Below are positions 28,394 to 41,639 of a stretch of DNA of 64,000 nucleotides, piece after piece; the stretch's first letter is position 1; the number at the start of each line of letters is the position of its first letter. The DNA lies in NCBI GenBank assembly GCA_030603695.1, contig JAUVXF010000004.1:1-64000 (forward strand), given 5' to 3'. A model generated the notes under the pieces. The model had not been told where the DNA came from. It saw only the letters and a list, made by a program, of their open reading frames with translations, and searched no databases. A program made the position numbers and the translations under genes. The DNA comes from Natronohydrobacter sp. (GTDB lineage Bacteria > Pseudomonadota > Alphaproteobacteria > Rhodobacterales > Rhodobacteraceae).

Positions 28394-29040
28394 CGATGGG
28401 CGCGCAGATCATAGCTTATTGCGAGCGCACGGATTTCACATTCTGGAGCGAGCCTGTCAATGCGCTGAGCAATCTGGCCTTTCTGATTGTGGCGGGGATA
28501 TTGTGGCGCGCCACTGCCGGGGTGGCACTGGCGCGGGCGATGGTGGTGGTGCTGGCCGCGATCGGGGTTGGATCTTTGCTGTGGCATAGTTTTGCAACGC
28601 GTTGGGCGGGGCTGGCGGATGTCTTGCCGATCATGGGGTTTATTCTGCTGTATCTGTTTGCCGCGACGCGCGATTTTTTGCGTCTGCATGCGTTATGGGC
28701 GGTGCTGGCGGTGGTGCTGTTTCTGCCCTATGCGGCCGTGGTGACCTGGGGGTTGTCGGAGCTTGTGCCGGGGCTTGGCGGTTCTGCCGCCTATGCCAGT
28801 GTGGCGCTGCTGATTGCGGCTTATGGCCTGTGGTTGCGCGATAGCCAAACGGGCCGGGGCCTGTTGCTGGGGGCGGGAATGCTGGCGGTTTCGCTTGGGT
28901 TTCGGGTGGCTGATGAGGCTGTCTGTGCCGTGTTCCCCATTGGCACGCATTTTCTGTGGCATATCGTGAATGCGCTTATGCTGGGGTGGATGATCCGCGT
29001 CTATCTGCGCCATGAGCGGCCAAGGCGCGCGCAGGGATGA
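28390..29040 (+). CDS. Ceramidase-like (CREST family) membrane protein
   Basis: 216 residues, six to seven hydrophobic segments. The metal-site residues of the alkaline ceramidase/CREST superfamily are visible: YCERTDFTFWSEPVNALSNL near the start, LWHSFATRWAGLADVLPI (His and Asp), and GTHFLWHIVNALMLGW near the end (two His). These proteins are intramembrane zinc hydrolases, and bacterial homologues may act on sphingolipids or other amides. It starts at GTG overlapping the tadA stop, or at ATG 28396. Its operon with tadA is positional only. Substrate is unknown. Confidence 0.82.
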   Translation: MTMGAQIIAYCERTDFTFWSEPVNALSNLAFLIVAGILWRATAGVALARAMVVVLAAIGVGSLLWHSFATRWAGLADVLPIMGFILLYLFAATRDFLRLHALWAVLAVVLFLPYAAVVTWGLSELVPGLGGSAAYASVALLIAAYGLWLRDSQTGRGLLLGAGMLAVSLGFRVADEAVCAVFPIGTHFLWHIVNALMLGWMIRVYLRHERPRRAQG

Positions 29041-29061
29041 CAGAGCAGACAGGGCACAGAC

Positions 29062-29092
29062 GAAAAAGCCCCGGCGCGCGGCCGGGGCTTTG
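29062..29092 (-). terminator. Intrinsic terminator of the atp operon
   Basis: On the minus strand CAAAGCCCCGGC-CGCGC-GCCGGGGCTTTTTC forms an 11-bp stem with a T run, 25 bp after the atpC stop. On the plus strand the same stem can end the tadA transcript, less strongly. Confidence 0.93.
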
Positions 29093-29116
29093 AGTTTTGC
29101 GGCACGGCGCCAAGGG

Positions 29117-29512
29117 TCAGGCGATGCTGTCTATCGCGCGGGCCAGATCATTGGCCGCCTTGTCGAGCGTGTCTTTTTCCGGGCCGGCGAGTGTGGCCGC
29201 CTTGGCGCGCATTTCGGCCAGAATGGCATCGAGCGCCGAGCGCCCTTCGGCATTTGCCGGATAGGCGCGTTCGGCCAGAACAGAGGTGCCTTGCGGCGAG
29301 ATTTCCGCAAAGCCGCCTGTTACCACATAGCGGGTTTCCCCCTCTGCGCCTTCGGCAATCAGGATGCCGGGGCGCAGTGTGGTGATGGTTGCGGCATGAT
29401 CGGCCATGGCCGTCATATCCCCATCCGCCGCCGGTATCTGCACCGCGCGCACCTGCCCGGACGCAAGTTTGCGTTCCGGGGAGACGAGATCGAATTGCAT
29501 CATGTCAGCCAT
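29117..29512 (-). CDS. atpC: ATP synthase F1 epsilon subunit
   Basis: 131 residues. The N-terminal beta-sandwich has [40 protein letters not shown] and the typical LRPGIL. The C-terminal helical hairpin is short and Ala-rich. Epsilon inhibits and couples F1 rotation. AGGAGGG lies 4 bp before the ATG. It is last in the leftward operon atpH-A-G-D-C and followed by a strong terminator. F0 genes (atpIBEF) are not in the window, the usual split in alphaproteobacteria. Confidence 0.96.
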   Translation of the reverse strand: MADMMQFDLVSPERKLASGQVRAVQIPAADGDMTAMADHAATITTLRPGILIAEGAEGETRYVVTGGFAEISPQGTSVLAERAYPANAEGRSALDAILAEMRAKAATLAGPEKDTLDKAANDLARAIDSIA

Positions 29513-29522
29513 CAGGCCCTCC

Positions 29523-30962
<1,440 letters not shown>

Positions 30963-31832
30963 TCAGAGCGCCTCGGCGCCCGAAATGATCTCGATAAGCT
31001 CTTTGGTGATCGCGGCCTGACGCGAGCGGTTGTACTGGATCGTCAGACGGTCGATCATGTCGCCCGCGTTGCGTGTCGCGTTGTCCATCGCGCTCATGCG
31101 TGCGCCCTGTTCGGATGCGCCGTTTTCCAGAAGCGCCGTGAAAATCTGCGTTGTCACAGAGCGTGGCAGCAGATCTTCAAGAATGGCTTCTTCCGAAGGC
31201 TCGTAATCATACAACGCATCTGTCGCCGCGTCTTCTGGCACAACGGCCGGAATGATCTGGCGCGGTGTGGGGATCTGGCTGATGACGGATTCGAAGCGGT
31301 TGTAGAAGATTGTTGCCACATCGAATTCGCCCGCATCGAACATTTCGAACACTTTTTTCGAAATATCTGCCGCGTTTTCATAGCCCACACGTTTTACTTC
31401 GCTCAGGTCGATATGGCCGACCAGATGCGCGGACAGGTCGCGCTTCAGCTGTTCGCGCCCTTTTTTGCCGACAGTCAGGATTTTGACGGTCTTGCCTTCT
31501 TTCAGCAGCTTTTCGGCGCGGTAGCGCGCGATTTTCACGATGGACGAGTTGAAGCCACCGCAAAGCCCGCGTTCTGCCGTCATGACAACCAGCAGATGCG
31601 TCTGCTCGCTGCCTGTGCCTGCCAGAAGGCGCGGCGCGCCTTCAGAGCCTGCGACCGAAGCCGCAAGCCCGTTGACGACATCCGCCATCTTGTCTGCATA
31701 GGGGCGTGCAGCTTCCGCCGCATCCTGGGCGCGGCGGAGTTTTGCCGCCGCGACCATCTGCATCGCTTTCGTGATCTTGCGCGTTGATTTAACGCTTCCG
31801 ATCCGGTTTTTTAAGTCCTTGAGGCTAGGCAT
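30963..31832 (-). CDS. atpG: ATP synthase F1 gamma subunit
   Basis: 289 residues. The central shaft of F1: N-terminal helix [36 protein letters not shown] and C-terminal helix [33 protein letters not shown] are the two coiled-coil strands. [12 protein letters not shown] is the conserved middle motif. It lies 22 bp after atpA and 15 bp before atpD in the leftward operon. Confidence 0.98.
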   Translation of the reverse strand: MPSLKDLKNRIGSVKSTRKITKAMQMVAAAKLRRAQDAAEAARPYADKMADVVNGLAASVAGSEGAPRLLAGTGSEQTHLLVVMTAERGLCGGFNSSIVKIARYRAEKLLKEGKTVKILTVGKKGREQLKRDLSAHLVGHIDLSEVKRVGYENAADISKKVFEMFDAGEFDVATIFYNRFESVISQIPTPRQIIPAVVPEDAATDALYDYEPSEEAILEDLLPRSVTTQIFTALLENGASEQGARMSAMDNATRNAGDMIDRLTIQYNRSRQAAITKELIEIISGAEAL

Positions 31833-31854
31833 GCGCTTGTCCTCTCACCCGCCC

Positions 31855-33393
31855 TCAGGCGAAGTCTTTCGCGAATTCGTCGAGTGCCGCGCGGATTTTC
31901 TCTTCCAACTCGCCCTTAACCTTGCGGTCATTGACGGTCATGTCATCTAGCAGGGCTTTGTGACGGCCGCGCAGATGGGCCAGCAGACCCTTTTCAAAGC
32001 GGCCCACATCCTTCACGGCCACTTTGTCCAGATAGCCCTGGGTGCCTGCATAGATCACGCAGACAATCTCTGCATTGGTCATGGGCGAATACTGGCCTTG
32101 CTTCATCAGCTCTGTCAGGCGCGCGCCACGGTTCAGCAGTTTCTGGGTGGAAGCATCCAGATCAGAGCCGAACTGTGCGAATGCCGCCATTTCGCGATAC
32201 TGCGCCAGTTCCAGCTTCACCGGGCCAGCCACGGATTTCATCGCATTTGTCTGCGCCGAAGAGCCAACGCGCGACACGGACAGACCTGTGTTCACAGCCG
32301 GGCGAATGCCCTGATAGAACAGTTCTGTTTCCAGGAAGATCTGGCCATCGGTGATCGAGATCACGTTGGTCGGGATAAAGGCCGACACGTCGCCGCCCTG
32401 TGTTTCGATGATCGGCAGCGCTGTCAGAGAGCCTGCGCCGTGATCTTCGTTCAGCTTTGCCGAACGCTCCAGCAAGCGGGAGTGCAGGTAGAACACGTCA
32501 CCGGGGTAAGCTTCGCGGCCGGGTGGGCGGCGCAGCAGAAGCGACATCTGGCGATAGGCCACGGCCTGTTTGGACAGATCATCATAGATGATCAGCGCAT
32601 GGCGGCCATTGTCGCGGAAATGTTCGGCCATCGCTGTCGCGGCATAGGGGGCCAGAAACTGCATTGGCGCGGGATCGGATGCAGTGGCGGCAACAACGAT
32701 TGTATATTCAATCGCGCCGGTTTCTTCCAGCTTCTTCACCAGCTGCGCCACGGTCGAGCGCTTTTGCCCGACAGCGACATAGACGCAATAGAGCTTCTTG
32801 CTCTCATCATCGCCAGCGGCATCATTATAGGATTTCTGGTTCAGGATCGTATCCAGCGCCACAGCGGTTTTACCGGTCTGACGGTCGCCGATGATCAGTT
32901 CGCGCTGGCCACGGCCAATCGGGATCATGGCGTCCACGGATTTCAGGCCGGTTGCCATTGGCTCATGCACCGATTTGCGCGGGATGATGCCGGGGGCTTT
33001 CACATCGGCCACAGAACGGCCAGAGGCTTTGATCTCGCCCTTGCCATCAATCGGGTTGCCAAGGCCATCCACAACGCGGCCCAGCAATTCGTCGCCCACG
33101 GGCACGTCCACGATGGATTTTGTGCGCTTTACCGTGTCGCCTTCCTTGATGCCGCGGTCATCGCCGAAAATAACGATACCCACATTGTCGGCTTCAAGGT
33201 TCAGCGCCATGCCGCGCACGCCGCCGGGGAATTCCACCATCTCGCCGGCCTGAACATTGTCCAGCCCGTGCACGCGCGCGATCCCGTCGCCCACTGACAG
33301 CACACGGCCCACTTCGGCAACTTCAACATCTTTGCCGAAGTTCTTGATCTGCTCCTTGAGGATCGCAGAAATCTCAGCTGCTTGGATACCCAT
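31855..33393 (-). CDS. atpA: ATP synthase F1 alpha subunit
   Basis: 512 residues. Non-catalytic nucleotide subunit with P-loop [13 protein letters not shown] and the arginine-finger region [15 protein letters not shown]. The N terminus [20 protein letters not shown] is the delta-binding helix. The ATG directly follows the atpH stop (TAA-ATG) with GAGG upstream, so translation is coupled. Confidence 0.98.
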   Translation of the reverse strand: MGIQAAEISAILKEQIKNFGKDVEVAEVGRVLSVGDGIARVHGLDNVQAGEMVEFPGGVRGMALNLEADNVGIVIFGDDRGIKEGDTVKRTKSIVDVPVGDELLGRVVDGLGNPIDGKGEIKASGRSVADVKAPGIIPRKSVHEPMATGLKSVDAMIPIGRGQRELIIGDRQTGKTAVALDTILNQKSYNDAAGDDESKKLYCVYVAVGQKRSTVAQLVKKLEETGAIEYTIVVAATASDPAPMQFLAPYAATAMAEHFRDNGRHALIIYDDLSKQAVAYRQMSLLLRRPPGREAYPGDVFYLHSRLLERSAKLNEDHGAGSLTALPIIETQGGDVSAFIPTNVISITDGQIFLETELFYQGIRPAVNTGLSVSRVGSSAQTNAMKSVAGPVKLELAQYREMAAFAQFGSDLDASTQKLLNRGARLTELMKQGQYSPMTNAEIVCVIYAGTQGYLDKVAVKDVGRFEKGLLAHLRGRHKALLDDMTVNDRKVKGELEEKIRAALDEFAKDFA

Positions 33394-33954
33394 TTATCCG
33401 ACCTCTTTCATACTGTTCTTGAGGGCCGCGAGCTGCGCCTTGATTGATGTATCAATCATCTGCGAGCCCACCTTGATGACAAGACCGCCGATGAGAGTTT
33501 CATCAACAGTCAACTTGAGTTTGATCTCTTTGCCAATCCGCTCTTTCAGCGTTTTGACAAGATCGGCTTCCTGCGCTTTGGACAGCGCTTTCGCCGAAGC
33601 GATTTCGGCAGTCACTTCGCCTTTTTCGGCGGCAATCTGGGCGCGCAATGCGGCCAGAACCTGTGGCAGCGCGAACAGGCGCCGCTTGGTGGCCATCAGC
33701 CCCAGCGTGCCAATCACGATTTGCGACAGTTTCATCTTTGTGGCCACAGCGGTAATCGCCGTGGAAACCTGATCGCGCGAATACACGGGCGATGTAATCA
33801 GGCTGCGCAGATCTGCGCTTTGTGTCAGCGCGCCATCCAGCGCGTCAACATCCGCTTCCAGAGACTTGAGAGAATTTGCCTCTTTGGCGAGTTCAAAAAC
33901 AGCCGTGGCATAGCGTTTTGCAATGCCCGAGGAGATCGAAGCTGGTTCGGACAC
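33394..33954 (-). CDS. atpH: ATP synthase F1 delta subunit
   Basis: 186 residues starting at a GTG read as [29 protein letters not shown] is 6 bp upstream, and another in-frame GTG lies two codons earlier. The N-terminal six-helix domain and the conserved C-terminal [32 protein letters not shown] are clear. Delta joins F1 to the b stalk. It is first in the operon. The leader (33955-34179) has a CAAGCCT/AGGCTTG hairpin and, on the minus strand, a weak TTGCAG-N17-TAAACC promoter-like pair. Confidence 0.96.
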   Translation of the reverse strand: MSEPASISSGIAKRYATAVFELAKEANSLKSLEADVDALDGALTQSADLRSLITSPVYSRDQVSTAITAVATKMKLSQIVIGTLGLMATKRRLFALPQVLAALRAQIAAEKGEVTAEIASAKALSKAQEADLVKTLKERIGKEIKLKLTVDETLIGGLVIKVGSQMIDTSIKAQLAALKNSMKEVG

Positions 33955-34179
33955 GTCCACCCTTCCATCTGGTTTGCATCAAGCCTCGCGCAGGCTTGGT
34001 GCGTTAAATGCTATCAGAGACGCGGCATGTGAAATCGGCGCGGGTTTAGCAGAGGGTTTTTAATGCTGCAACCGTGAAGGGCATGGGTTTGGGCGAAAGG
34101 GGAAAGAAATGTCACACCGGTTGCGACAATCCGCCACAGGCTTGCGCTATCATAGGGCAGGCTGGCCCTGATCTGGCGA

Positions 34180-35016
34180 TTATGGCCGCGATATGCTGGC
34201 GCTGGTGGCGGTGGCCTCCTCTGGTGTGGATTGATGATTCCCAGTGCCATCATTTGCCACCCCGTCGCGCCAGGCGGGCCGCGTGCCGCCTGCGCGCACC
34301 GGATCCAGAATGCGCAGGGGTTTGCGTTCCGGCACGGCCAGACCAGAGGGGCGCGGGGCATCGGGGATGCGCGTGGCTTCCACCAGCAGCACCCCGCCGG
34401 CGTGGTAGCGTGACAGCTTTTGCCCCAACCCTTCCAGCATCATGGCCCAACGCAGCCATGCGCCAGTATCACGCGGCGGAAAGAACAGGGCCGCCGAATG
34501 CGCGCCCACCTCGAACCCGTGATCTGCCAGCAGCGTGGCGACCTGCCCCAGCGAATAGGGCCGCCCCAGCGCAAAGGGCGTGCCATCGCGCCGCGCCCAG
34601 AGGCCAGAGCGGTTGGGCACGATCACCACCGCTTTTGCCCCCACTTTCAGCACGCGCGCGGCCTCTTGCATCACTGCGGCCGGGCGTTCGGAAGTTTCCA
34701 GCCCATGCAGCATGACCAGCCTGTCCAGACTGTCAGAGGCCAGCGGCCAGCTGGTTTCCTGCACCAGAACAGAGTGATTTGCGGCCTCTGCGGGCCAGTG
34801 CATGACGCCTTGTTGCGCGGGCATCAGGGTAAGCAGGCGCTGTGCCTCTGTCAGAAAAGGGCGCATCAGGGGGGCGGCAAAGCCAAACCCCGCCACGGCC
34901 AGCCCCTTGGTATTGGGCCAGCAGGCGCGCAACTGATCGCGCATGGCCTTTTGCGCCGCGCGGCCCAGCGTGGTGGTGTAGTAAAAATCGCGCAGAAAGC
35001 AGACATCCTGATGCAT
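34180..35016 (-). CDS. Class I SAM-dependent methyltransferase
   Basis: 278 residues. The SAM-binding core is recognisable though modified: GLAVAGFGFAAPLM takes the place of the E/DxGxGxG loop, followed by the D/S-rich DSLDRLVMLHGLETSERPAAVM and AARVLKVGAKAVVIVPNRSGLWARRDGTPFALGRPYSLGQVATLL. This resembles the ubiquinone/UbiE-like Methyltransf_11 group. The C-terminal tail of about 50 residues is Pro/Arg-rich and disordered. It is divergent from gloB (85 bp between starts), a frequent neighbour pair in Rhodobacteraceae as far as I recall. Substrate unknown. Confidence 0.82.
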   Translation of the reverse strand: MHQDVCFLRDFYYTTTLGRAAQKAMRDQLRACWPNTKGLAVAGFGFAAPLMRPFLTEAQRLLTLMPAQQGVMHWPAEAANHSVLVQETSWPLASDSLDRLVMLHGLETSERPAAVMQEAARVLKVGAKAVVIVPNRSGLWARRDGTPFALGRPYSLGQVATLLADHGFEVGAHSAALFFPPRDTGAWLRWAMMLEGLGQKLSRYHAGGVLLVEATRIPDAPRPSGLAVPERKPLRILDPVRAGGTRPAWRDGVANDGTGNHQSTPEEATATSASISRP

Positions 35017-35101
35017 GGGTTTGTGTCACGTCCGATGGTTGCCTTGCGTGCCGTTCTGGCCCACAGTGCCGATACTGGACAAAATTGCAAGGAAAACACC
35101 C

Positions 35102-35869
35102 ATGGCCCTTGAGATGCGTGTCGTCCCCTGTCTGCGTGACAATTACGCCTATCTGCTGCATGATCCGCAGTCAGGCCGCACGGCGGTGGTGGATGTGCCC
35201 GATACCGCGCCCATCCATGAGGCGCTGGACAAGGCGGGTTGGCGGCTGAGTGATATTCTGATCACCCATCACCACGAGGATCACATTGGCGGTGTAATGC
35301 GCCTGCGCGAGGATACGGGTGCTGCGATCTGGGGCGCGGCTGCCGATGCCCACCGCCTGCCGCCGCTGGATCATGCGCTGAGCGAGGGTGATGTTGTGGC
35401 GCTTGGGCAAGAGCGCGGGGCGGTGCTGGACGTGCCGGGCCATACGGTGGGCCATATCGCCTATCATTTCCCCCAATCCAAGCTGGCCTTTACCGCCGAT
35501 AGCCTGATGATCTGCGGCTGTGGCCGGCTGTTTGAGGGGAGTGCGGCGCAGATGTGGGACAGCCTGTGCAAGCTGATGGCGCTGCCCGATGACACGCTGA
35601 TCTGTTCGGGCCATGATTACACCCTTGGCAACACCGCTTTTGCCACATCGGCAGAGCCGGGGAATGCCGCGCTTGCGGCGCGCATTGCCCAGATGGCCCA
35701 AGACCGCGCCGCGGGCCGCCCAATGGCCGTGGCCACATTGGCACTGGAAAAAGCGACAAACCCGTTCTTGCGCGCAAACCTGCCCGCCATGAAGGCCGCG
35801 CATGGCATGGAAGCTGCAACCGATGCCCAGATGTTTGCCCATCTGCGGGCCTTGAAAGACAGGTTTTAA
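35102..35869 (+). CDS. gloB: Hydroxyacylglutathione hydrolase (glyoxalase II)
   Basis: 255 residues from MALEMRVVPCLRDNYAYLL, with AAGGAAA 8 bp upstream. The metallo-beta-lactamase motif THHHEDHIGG gives His56, His58, Asp60 and His61; further ligands lie in DVPGHTVGHIAYH, FTADSLMICGCGRLFEG and CSGHDYTLGN. It hydrolyses S-lactoylglutathione to lactate and glutathione in methylglyoxal detoxification. Length matches GloB (250-260). Confidence 0.95.
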   Translation: MALEMRVVPCLRDNYAYLLHDPQSGRTAVVDVPDTAPIHEALDKAGWRLSDILITHHHEDHIGGVMRLREDTGAAIWGAAADAHRLPPLDHALSEGDVVALGQERGAVLDVPGHTVGHIAYHFPQSKLAFTADSLMICGCGRLFEGSAAQMWDSLCKLMALPDDTLICSGHDYTLGNTAFATSAEPGNAALAARIAQMAQDRAAGRPMAVATLALEKATNPFLRANLPAMKAAHGMEAATDAQMFAHLRALKDRF

Positions 35870-36037
35870 GTGCCAAAGGGGCAGGCAGTCATCAAGATTT
35901 CTTGCCTGTTTTGCGCGGATACGGCAAAGTTGAACAAAAAGCCCTTGAAGCGCAGCAAATAAAACCGAAGTTTAAGACTATGAGGCGATACTGGTGGTCG
36001 GACAGCCGGCGACCAATCAAAAACAGGAGCGTCTGAC

Positions 36038-38359
<2,322 letters not shown>

Positions 38360-38435
38360 GGCTGCGGTAAACCGGGATTTTTGCGGCGTCCAGCCCCGGT
38401 TGGGCGCCGAATCTTTTGCAAGGCCATGCGCAGCA

Positions 38436-39212
38436 ATGCTGATACCCATCCGCGACCATAACCCGTCCAGCACGCGCCCCTATGTCACCTATGCGTTGCT
38501 GGCGGCGAATATGGTGGTGTTTGCGCTTTATTCTCCTTTGTTTGCAGATGAATTCGCGCTGACACGGTTTTTCCGTGACTGGGGCATGCTGCCCGCACGG
38601 CTGAGCTATGGCGAGGGCTATATCACCCTGATTTCGCATCAATTCCTGCATGGGGATTTGCTGCATCTGGGGGCCAATATGCTGTTTTTATACATTTTTG
38701 GTGATAATCTGGAAGATATCTGGGGGCATTGGAAATTTCTGGCCTTCTATCTGGTCTGCGGGCTTGCGGCGGCGGGGCTGCAATATGCGGCAGACCCGAA
38801 TTCCATGATCCCCATGGTGGGCGCATCGGGGGCGATCGCGGGTGTTCTGGGGGGGTATTTTCTGTTTTATCCGCGCGCGCGGGTAGATATGTTCTTGTTT
38901 CTGATCATTATTTTTCGGGTTATCCCGGTGCCTGCATGGCTGGTGCTGGGCAGTTGGTTTGTGTTCCAGATTCTGGGGGGCCTCAGCACGCCTGCGGATA
39001 TGGGCGGGGTGGCCTATTGGGCGCATGCGGGCGGGTTTATGGCCGGGGTGGTGCTGTGTTTTCCGCTGTGGCTGCGCATGGGGGGGCGTGCCCATTGGGC
39101 GCGCTGTCAGGGCCAGCCGCCCTTTGCCGAAGCGCAATACCGCTTTGTCAAAACATCTGTCCCGCAAGCCGGGCGCAAATCGCGGTTTCGGCCCAGCCCC
39201 TGGCGGCGGTAG
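38436..39212 (+). CDS. Rhomboid-family intramembrane serine protease
   Basis: 258 residues from MLIPIRDHNPSSTRPYVTYA, with six to seven membrane helices. The catalytic Ser131 is in the GASGAIAG motif and His197 in AYWAHAGGFMAG. HGDLLHLGANMLFLYIFGDN holds the conserved His/Asn of the oxyanion region. The enzyme cleaves membrane-protein helices within the bilayer; the substrate is unknown. The C-terminal tail is short and Arg-rich. An earlier in-frame ATG at 38400 is less likely. Confidence 0.92.
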   Translation: MLIPIRDHNPSSTRPYVTYALLAANMVVFALYSPLFADEFALTRFFRDWGMLPARLSYGEGYITLISHQFLHGDLLHLGANMLFLYIFGDNLEDIWGHWKFLAFYLVCGLAAAGLQYAADPNSMIPMVGASGAIAGVLGGYFLFYPRARVDMFLFLIIIFRVIPVPAWLVLGSWFVFQILGGLSTPADMGGVAYWAHAGGFMAGVVLCFPLWLRMGGRAHWARCQGQPPFAEAQYRFVKTSVPQAGRKSRFRPSPWRR

Positions 39213-39231
39213 AATGGGTCGCATGGCTATG

Positions 39232-39258
39232 GCGCAAAACCGGTTCCCAGTTTTGCGC
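39232..39258. repeat. Palindromic element GCGCAAAACCGG...GTTTTGCGC
   Basis: GCGCAAAAC-CGGTTCCCA-GTTTTGCGC makes a 9-bp stem and is followed by GACATGCTCTAA, which runs into the stop of the next (minus-strand) gene. A related copy is at 49797-49823. Elements of the form AAAACCGGTTCCCA...TTTTGCG + ACATGCTC are, as I recall, widespread in alphaproteobacteria. It lies between convergent genes, where it could act as a terminator. Confidence 0.65.
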
Positions 39259-39266
39259 GACATGCT

Positions 39267-40205
39267 CTAACGCGCTGCGGCCCAAGCGCGCACGGCATCG
39301 GCCATCTGGGAATAAAACAGCCGCATCGTAGCCTCTGTAGCATAGCCCAGATGCGGGGTGAGCAGCAATCTGCCCGCGTCAATCAGCGCCGTATCGCGCA
39401 ACGGGTCATTCTGGGGCAGGGGTTCGGTATCAAACACATCCAGCCCCGCGGCGAAGGGCCGCCCGCGCCGCAAGCCTTCCAGCAGGGCGGCGCTATCCAC
39501 CAGCCCCGCGCGCGAGGTGTTGAGAAACACCGCGCCGGGCTTCATGGCCGCGAAATCTGCGGCCCCGATCAGGCTGCGCGTGCGTTCGGACAGCACCAGA
39601 TGCACTGACACCACATCGCTTGCCGCCATCAGCGCCTGTAGCGTGGGCATGCGTTCTGCGCCGCAAGCCTGCGCCTGTGCCTCTGTCAGGTTTTGCGACC
39701 AGGCGCAGATCTCCATTCCCAGCGCGCGGCCCAAAACGGACATTTGCGCGCCGATATTGCCCAAGCCCACCAATCCCAGCCGCAACCCTGCCAGATCGCG
39801 CCCTTGCGGCCCTTGCCAGTGCCCCGCGCGCAGGCTGTGGGTATTGGGCAAAAGCTGGCGGTTCAGGGCCAGCATCATCAACAGGGCCAGTTCGGCAGTG
39901 GGGGTTTTGCGCGATTGCGTGCCGCAAACGGTAATCCCGGCGGCCTGTGCTGCGTCCATATCTATACTGCCATTGCGCGGGCCAGAGCTGACAATCAGGC
40001 GCAGATTGGGCAGGGCGGCTATCAGCGCTGCGGGAAATGGTGTGCGCTCGCGCATGATGCACAGCACATCAAAGGGCTGCAAGCGGGCGACAAGGGCATC
40101 CCCCATCGGCAGGGTATCGCGGAAAACCGTGATCTCGCCCAAGCCTTGCCAATCGCCATAGTCCAGCGCGACGCCTGCGTAATCATCCAGAATGGCAATT
40201 TTCAT
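39267..40205 (-). CDS. D-2-hydroxyacid dehydrogenase family protein
   Basis: 312 residues. NAD-binding GLGNIG (147-152) and the catalytic triad Arg232 (NTSRAGLVD), Glu261 (DVFDTEPLP) and His285 (LTPHLGYAT) are all present, so the enzyme should be active. The sequence is close to the group often annotated as phosphoglycerate-dehydrogenase-like or glyoxylate/hydroxypyruvate reductase. The exact substrate cannot be told. It is divergent from the Rrf2 regulator (102 bp between starts), which may control it. Confidence 0.9.
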   Translation of the reverse strand: MKIAILDDYAGVALDYGDWQGLGEITVFRDTLPMGDALVARLQPFDVLCIMRERTPFPAALIAALPNLRLIVSSGPRNGSIDMDAAQAAGITVCGTQSRKTPTAELALLMMLALNRQLLPNTHSLRAGHWQGPQGRDLAGLRLGLVGLGNIGAQMSVLGRALGMEICAWSQNLTEAQAQACGAERMPTLQALMAASDVVSVHLVLSERTRSLIGAADFAAMKPGAVFLNTSRAGLVDSAALLEGLRRGRPFAAGLDVFDTEPLPQNDPLRDTALIDAGRLLLTPHLGYATEATMRLFYSQMADAVRAWAAAR

Positions 40206-40226
40206 CCTAGTCCTTCGTCTTGTCCT

Positions 40227-40244
40227 GCCCTGATGCGTCAGGGC
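40227..40244. promoter_or_regulatory. Inverted repeat between hydroxyacid dehydrogenase and Rrf2 regulator
   Basis: GCCCTGATGCGTCAGGGC is a perfect 7-bp inverted repeat with a 4-nt centre. It sits in the 102-bp divergent promoter region, next to the AT-rich CTATATATATGC, which could serve as a -10 region. It could be an operator; a binding protein is not known from sequence. Confidence 0.4.
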
Positions 40245-40307
40245 TATATATATGCTTGTGCGGTTATGCTACAGGGTAAGCCATTTTTGCGCAGACCGGG
40301 CCGGGAT

Positions 40308-40745
40308 ATGCAACTTTCCAAATTCTCTGATTACGGATTGCGCATGCTCTTGCTTGCGGCCAGTCATCCGGGGCGGAATATCACCATCCGCGAGGCCGCG
40401 CAGGCCTATGATATCTCTCAGGCGCATTTGAAAAAGGTTGTTCTGTATCTGGTGCGGCAGGGTTATCTGTGTTCCATGCGCGGGCATGGCGGGGGCTTTA
40501 GCTTGGCCGTTCCGGCAGAGCAGATCAATCTTGGGGCGCTGATCCGAAAGACAGAAACCGATTTCGCCCTGGTGGAGTGTTTTCAGCGTAATGGCAAATG
40601 CCGCATTCAGGCCTGTTGCCTTTTACCCGCAGTCCTGAACGAGGCATTGGCGGCATTTCTGGCTGTGATGGATCGGCATACGCTGCAAGATGTCGCTTTG
40701 CAGCCCATAGCCTTTGGGCTGCCCTCCGTCAGCGCGGGCGCTTGA
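40308..40745 (+). CDS. Rrf2-family regulator, NsrR-like (Fe-S)
   Basis: 145 residues from MQLSKFSDYGLRMLLLAASHPGRNITIREAAQAYDIS, the typical Rrf2 winged helix. Cysteines Cys91, Cys98, Cys103 and Cys104 (ECFQRNGKCRIQACCLL) fit the Fe-S ligand cluster of NsrR, the nitric-oxide sensor (C-x5/6-C-x4/5-C). This favours NsrR over IscR. No nitrosative-stress genes are adjacent, so its targets are elsewhere or include the divergent hydroxyacid dehydrogenase. GGGAT lies before the ATG. Its end overlaps the convergent RpiR gene by 17 bp. Confidence 0.88.
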   Translation: MQLSKFSDYGLRMLLLAASHPGRNITIREAAQAYDISQAHLKKVVLYLVRQGYLCSMRGHGGGFSLAVPAEQINLGALIRKTETDFALVECFQRNGKCRIQACCLLPAVLNEALAAFLAVMDRHTLQDVALQPIAFGLPSVSAGA

Positions 40746-41595
40746 ACAGAAGCATATCTTCGTAAAACCCTTCCATCCGATCCAGCCTTTCGCGGGTTTC
40801 CTGCCAATTGCGGTCTTGGATGGCGGAAAGCAGCGCTTCTACCAAGGCCACAAGCGGCACGATCGTATCCCAGGCAGAGGGGACTTCGACATGGCTGGTG
40901 AGGATATGTTGCGCCACCCGCGCAGTGGGAGAGACCCAGCGATCTGTCAGCAAAATGATTTCCACACCCTGCGCATGGGCCAGTTCGGCGAATTGCTGAA
41001 GCGAGGGTTCATAGCGGCGGATATCAAACACCACCAGAATATCGCGCTGTGACATGTCCAGCAGGGCCGGGGGCCATGTGTTGGGCAGGCTGGCCAGAAG
41101 CGTCACATCGCTGCGCATCACATGCAGCGCGGTTGCGAAATATTCCGCGACAGAGCGTGTCAGCCGCCCCCCGATCAGATGCACCGGGCGGGATTTATCG
41201 GCCAGAATATCGGACACTGCATCGAACACCCGCAAATCCTGCTGGCTAAGCGTCTGGCTGAGATTGTCGATCACACTGGCGGCAAAGCGGTTAAGCGGGT
41301 GGTCGCGTTGCCCGATATCGGCCCATTTTTCGTGCTTGGCGATGGGCGAGGCAAGGCGCTCTCCCATTTCTTCGTGCAGATGGGCGCGAAATTCGGGATA
41401 GCCGGAAAAGCCCAGTTTGCGCACCAAGCGCACCACTGTTGGCCCTGAAACCCCTGCCGCCTGCGCGATATCGGCCACGCTGCCCAGCAGCGAGAGCGGG
41501 AAATTGGCCAGCATATAGCTGGCCAATTGCCGTTCTGCGCGGGTCATGCCGGACATGGCGGCGCGCAAGTGGTCTTCCATCGGTTGAAATTGCAT
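40729..41595 (-). CDS. RpiR/MurR-family transcriptional regulator with SIS domain
   Basis: 288 residues from MQFQPMEDHLRAAMSGMTRA, with GAGGAG 8 bp upstream; longer frames are not supported. The HTH_6 domain (about 10-80) contains GSVADIAQAAGVSGPTVVRLVRKLGFSGYPEFR. The SIS domain (about 125-260) contains PVHLIGGRLTRSVAEYFATALHVM and DILVVFDIRRYEPSL. RpiR proteins sense phosphorylated sugars or other small ligands. It is divergent from the amidohydrolase/TRAP/ligase cluster and is its probable regulator (142-bp intergenic region). Confidence 0.92.
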   Translation of the reverse strand: MQFQPMEDHLRAAMSGMTRAERQLASYMLANFPLSLLGSVADIAQAAGVSGPTVVRLVRKLGFSGYPEFRAHLHEEMGERLASPIAKHEKWADIGQRDHPLNRFAASVIDNLSQTLSQQDLRVFDAVSDILADKSRPVHLIGGRLTRSVAEYFATALHVMRSDVTLLASLPNTWPPALLDMSQRDILVVFDIRRYEPSLQQFAELAHAQGVEIILLTDRWVSPTARVAQHILTSHVEVPSAWDTIVPLVALVEALLSAIQDRNWQETRERLDRMEGFYEDMLLFKRPR

Positions 41596-41639
41596 CTCGT
41601 GCCACTCCTCACGCGCTGCCTGAAATTGTAGCAGGTATT

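Noticed and set aside
34074-34715. Plus-strand reading frame opposite the methyltransferase gene
   Set aside because: It is Arg/Pro/Cys-rich low-complexity antisense to a gene with recognisable methyltransferase motifs.
35941-35965. Heat-shock (RpoH) promoter before clpA
   Set aside because: CTTGAA is present at 35944, but no CCCCAT-like -10 follows at the right distance; too weak to list as a site.
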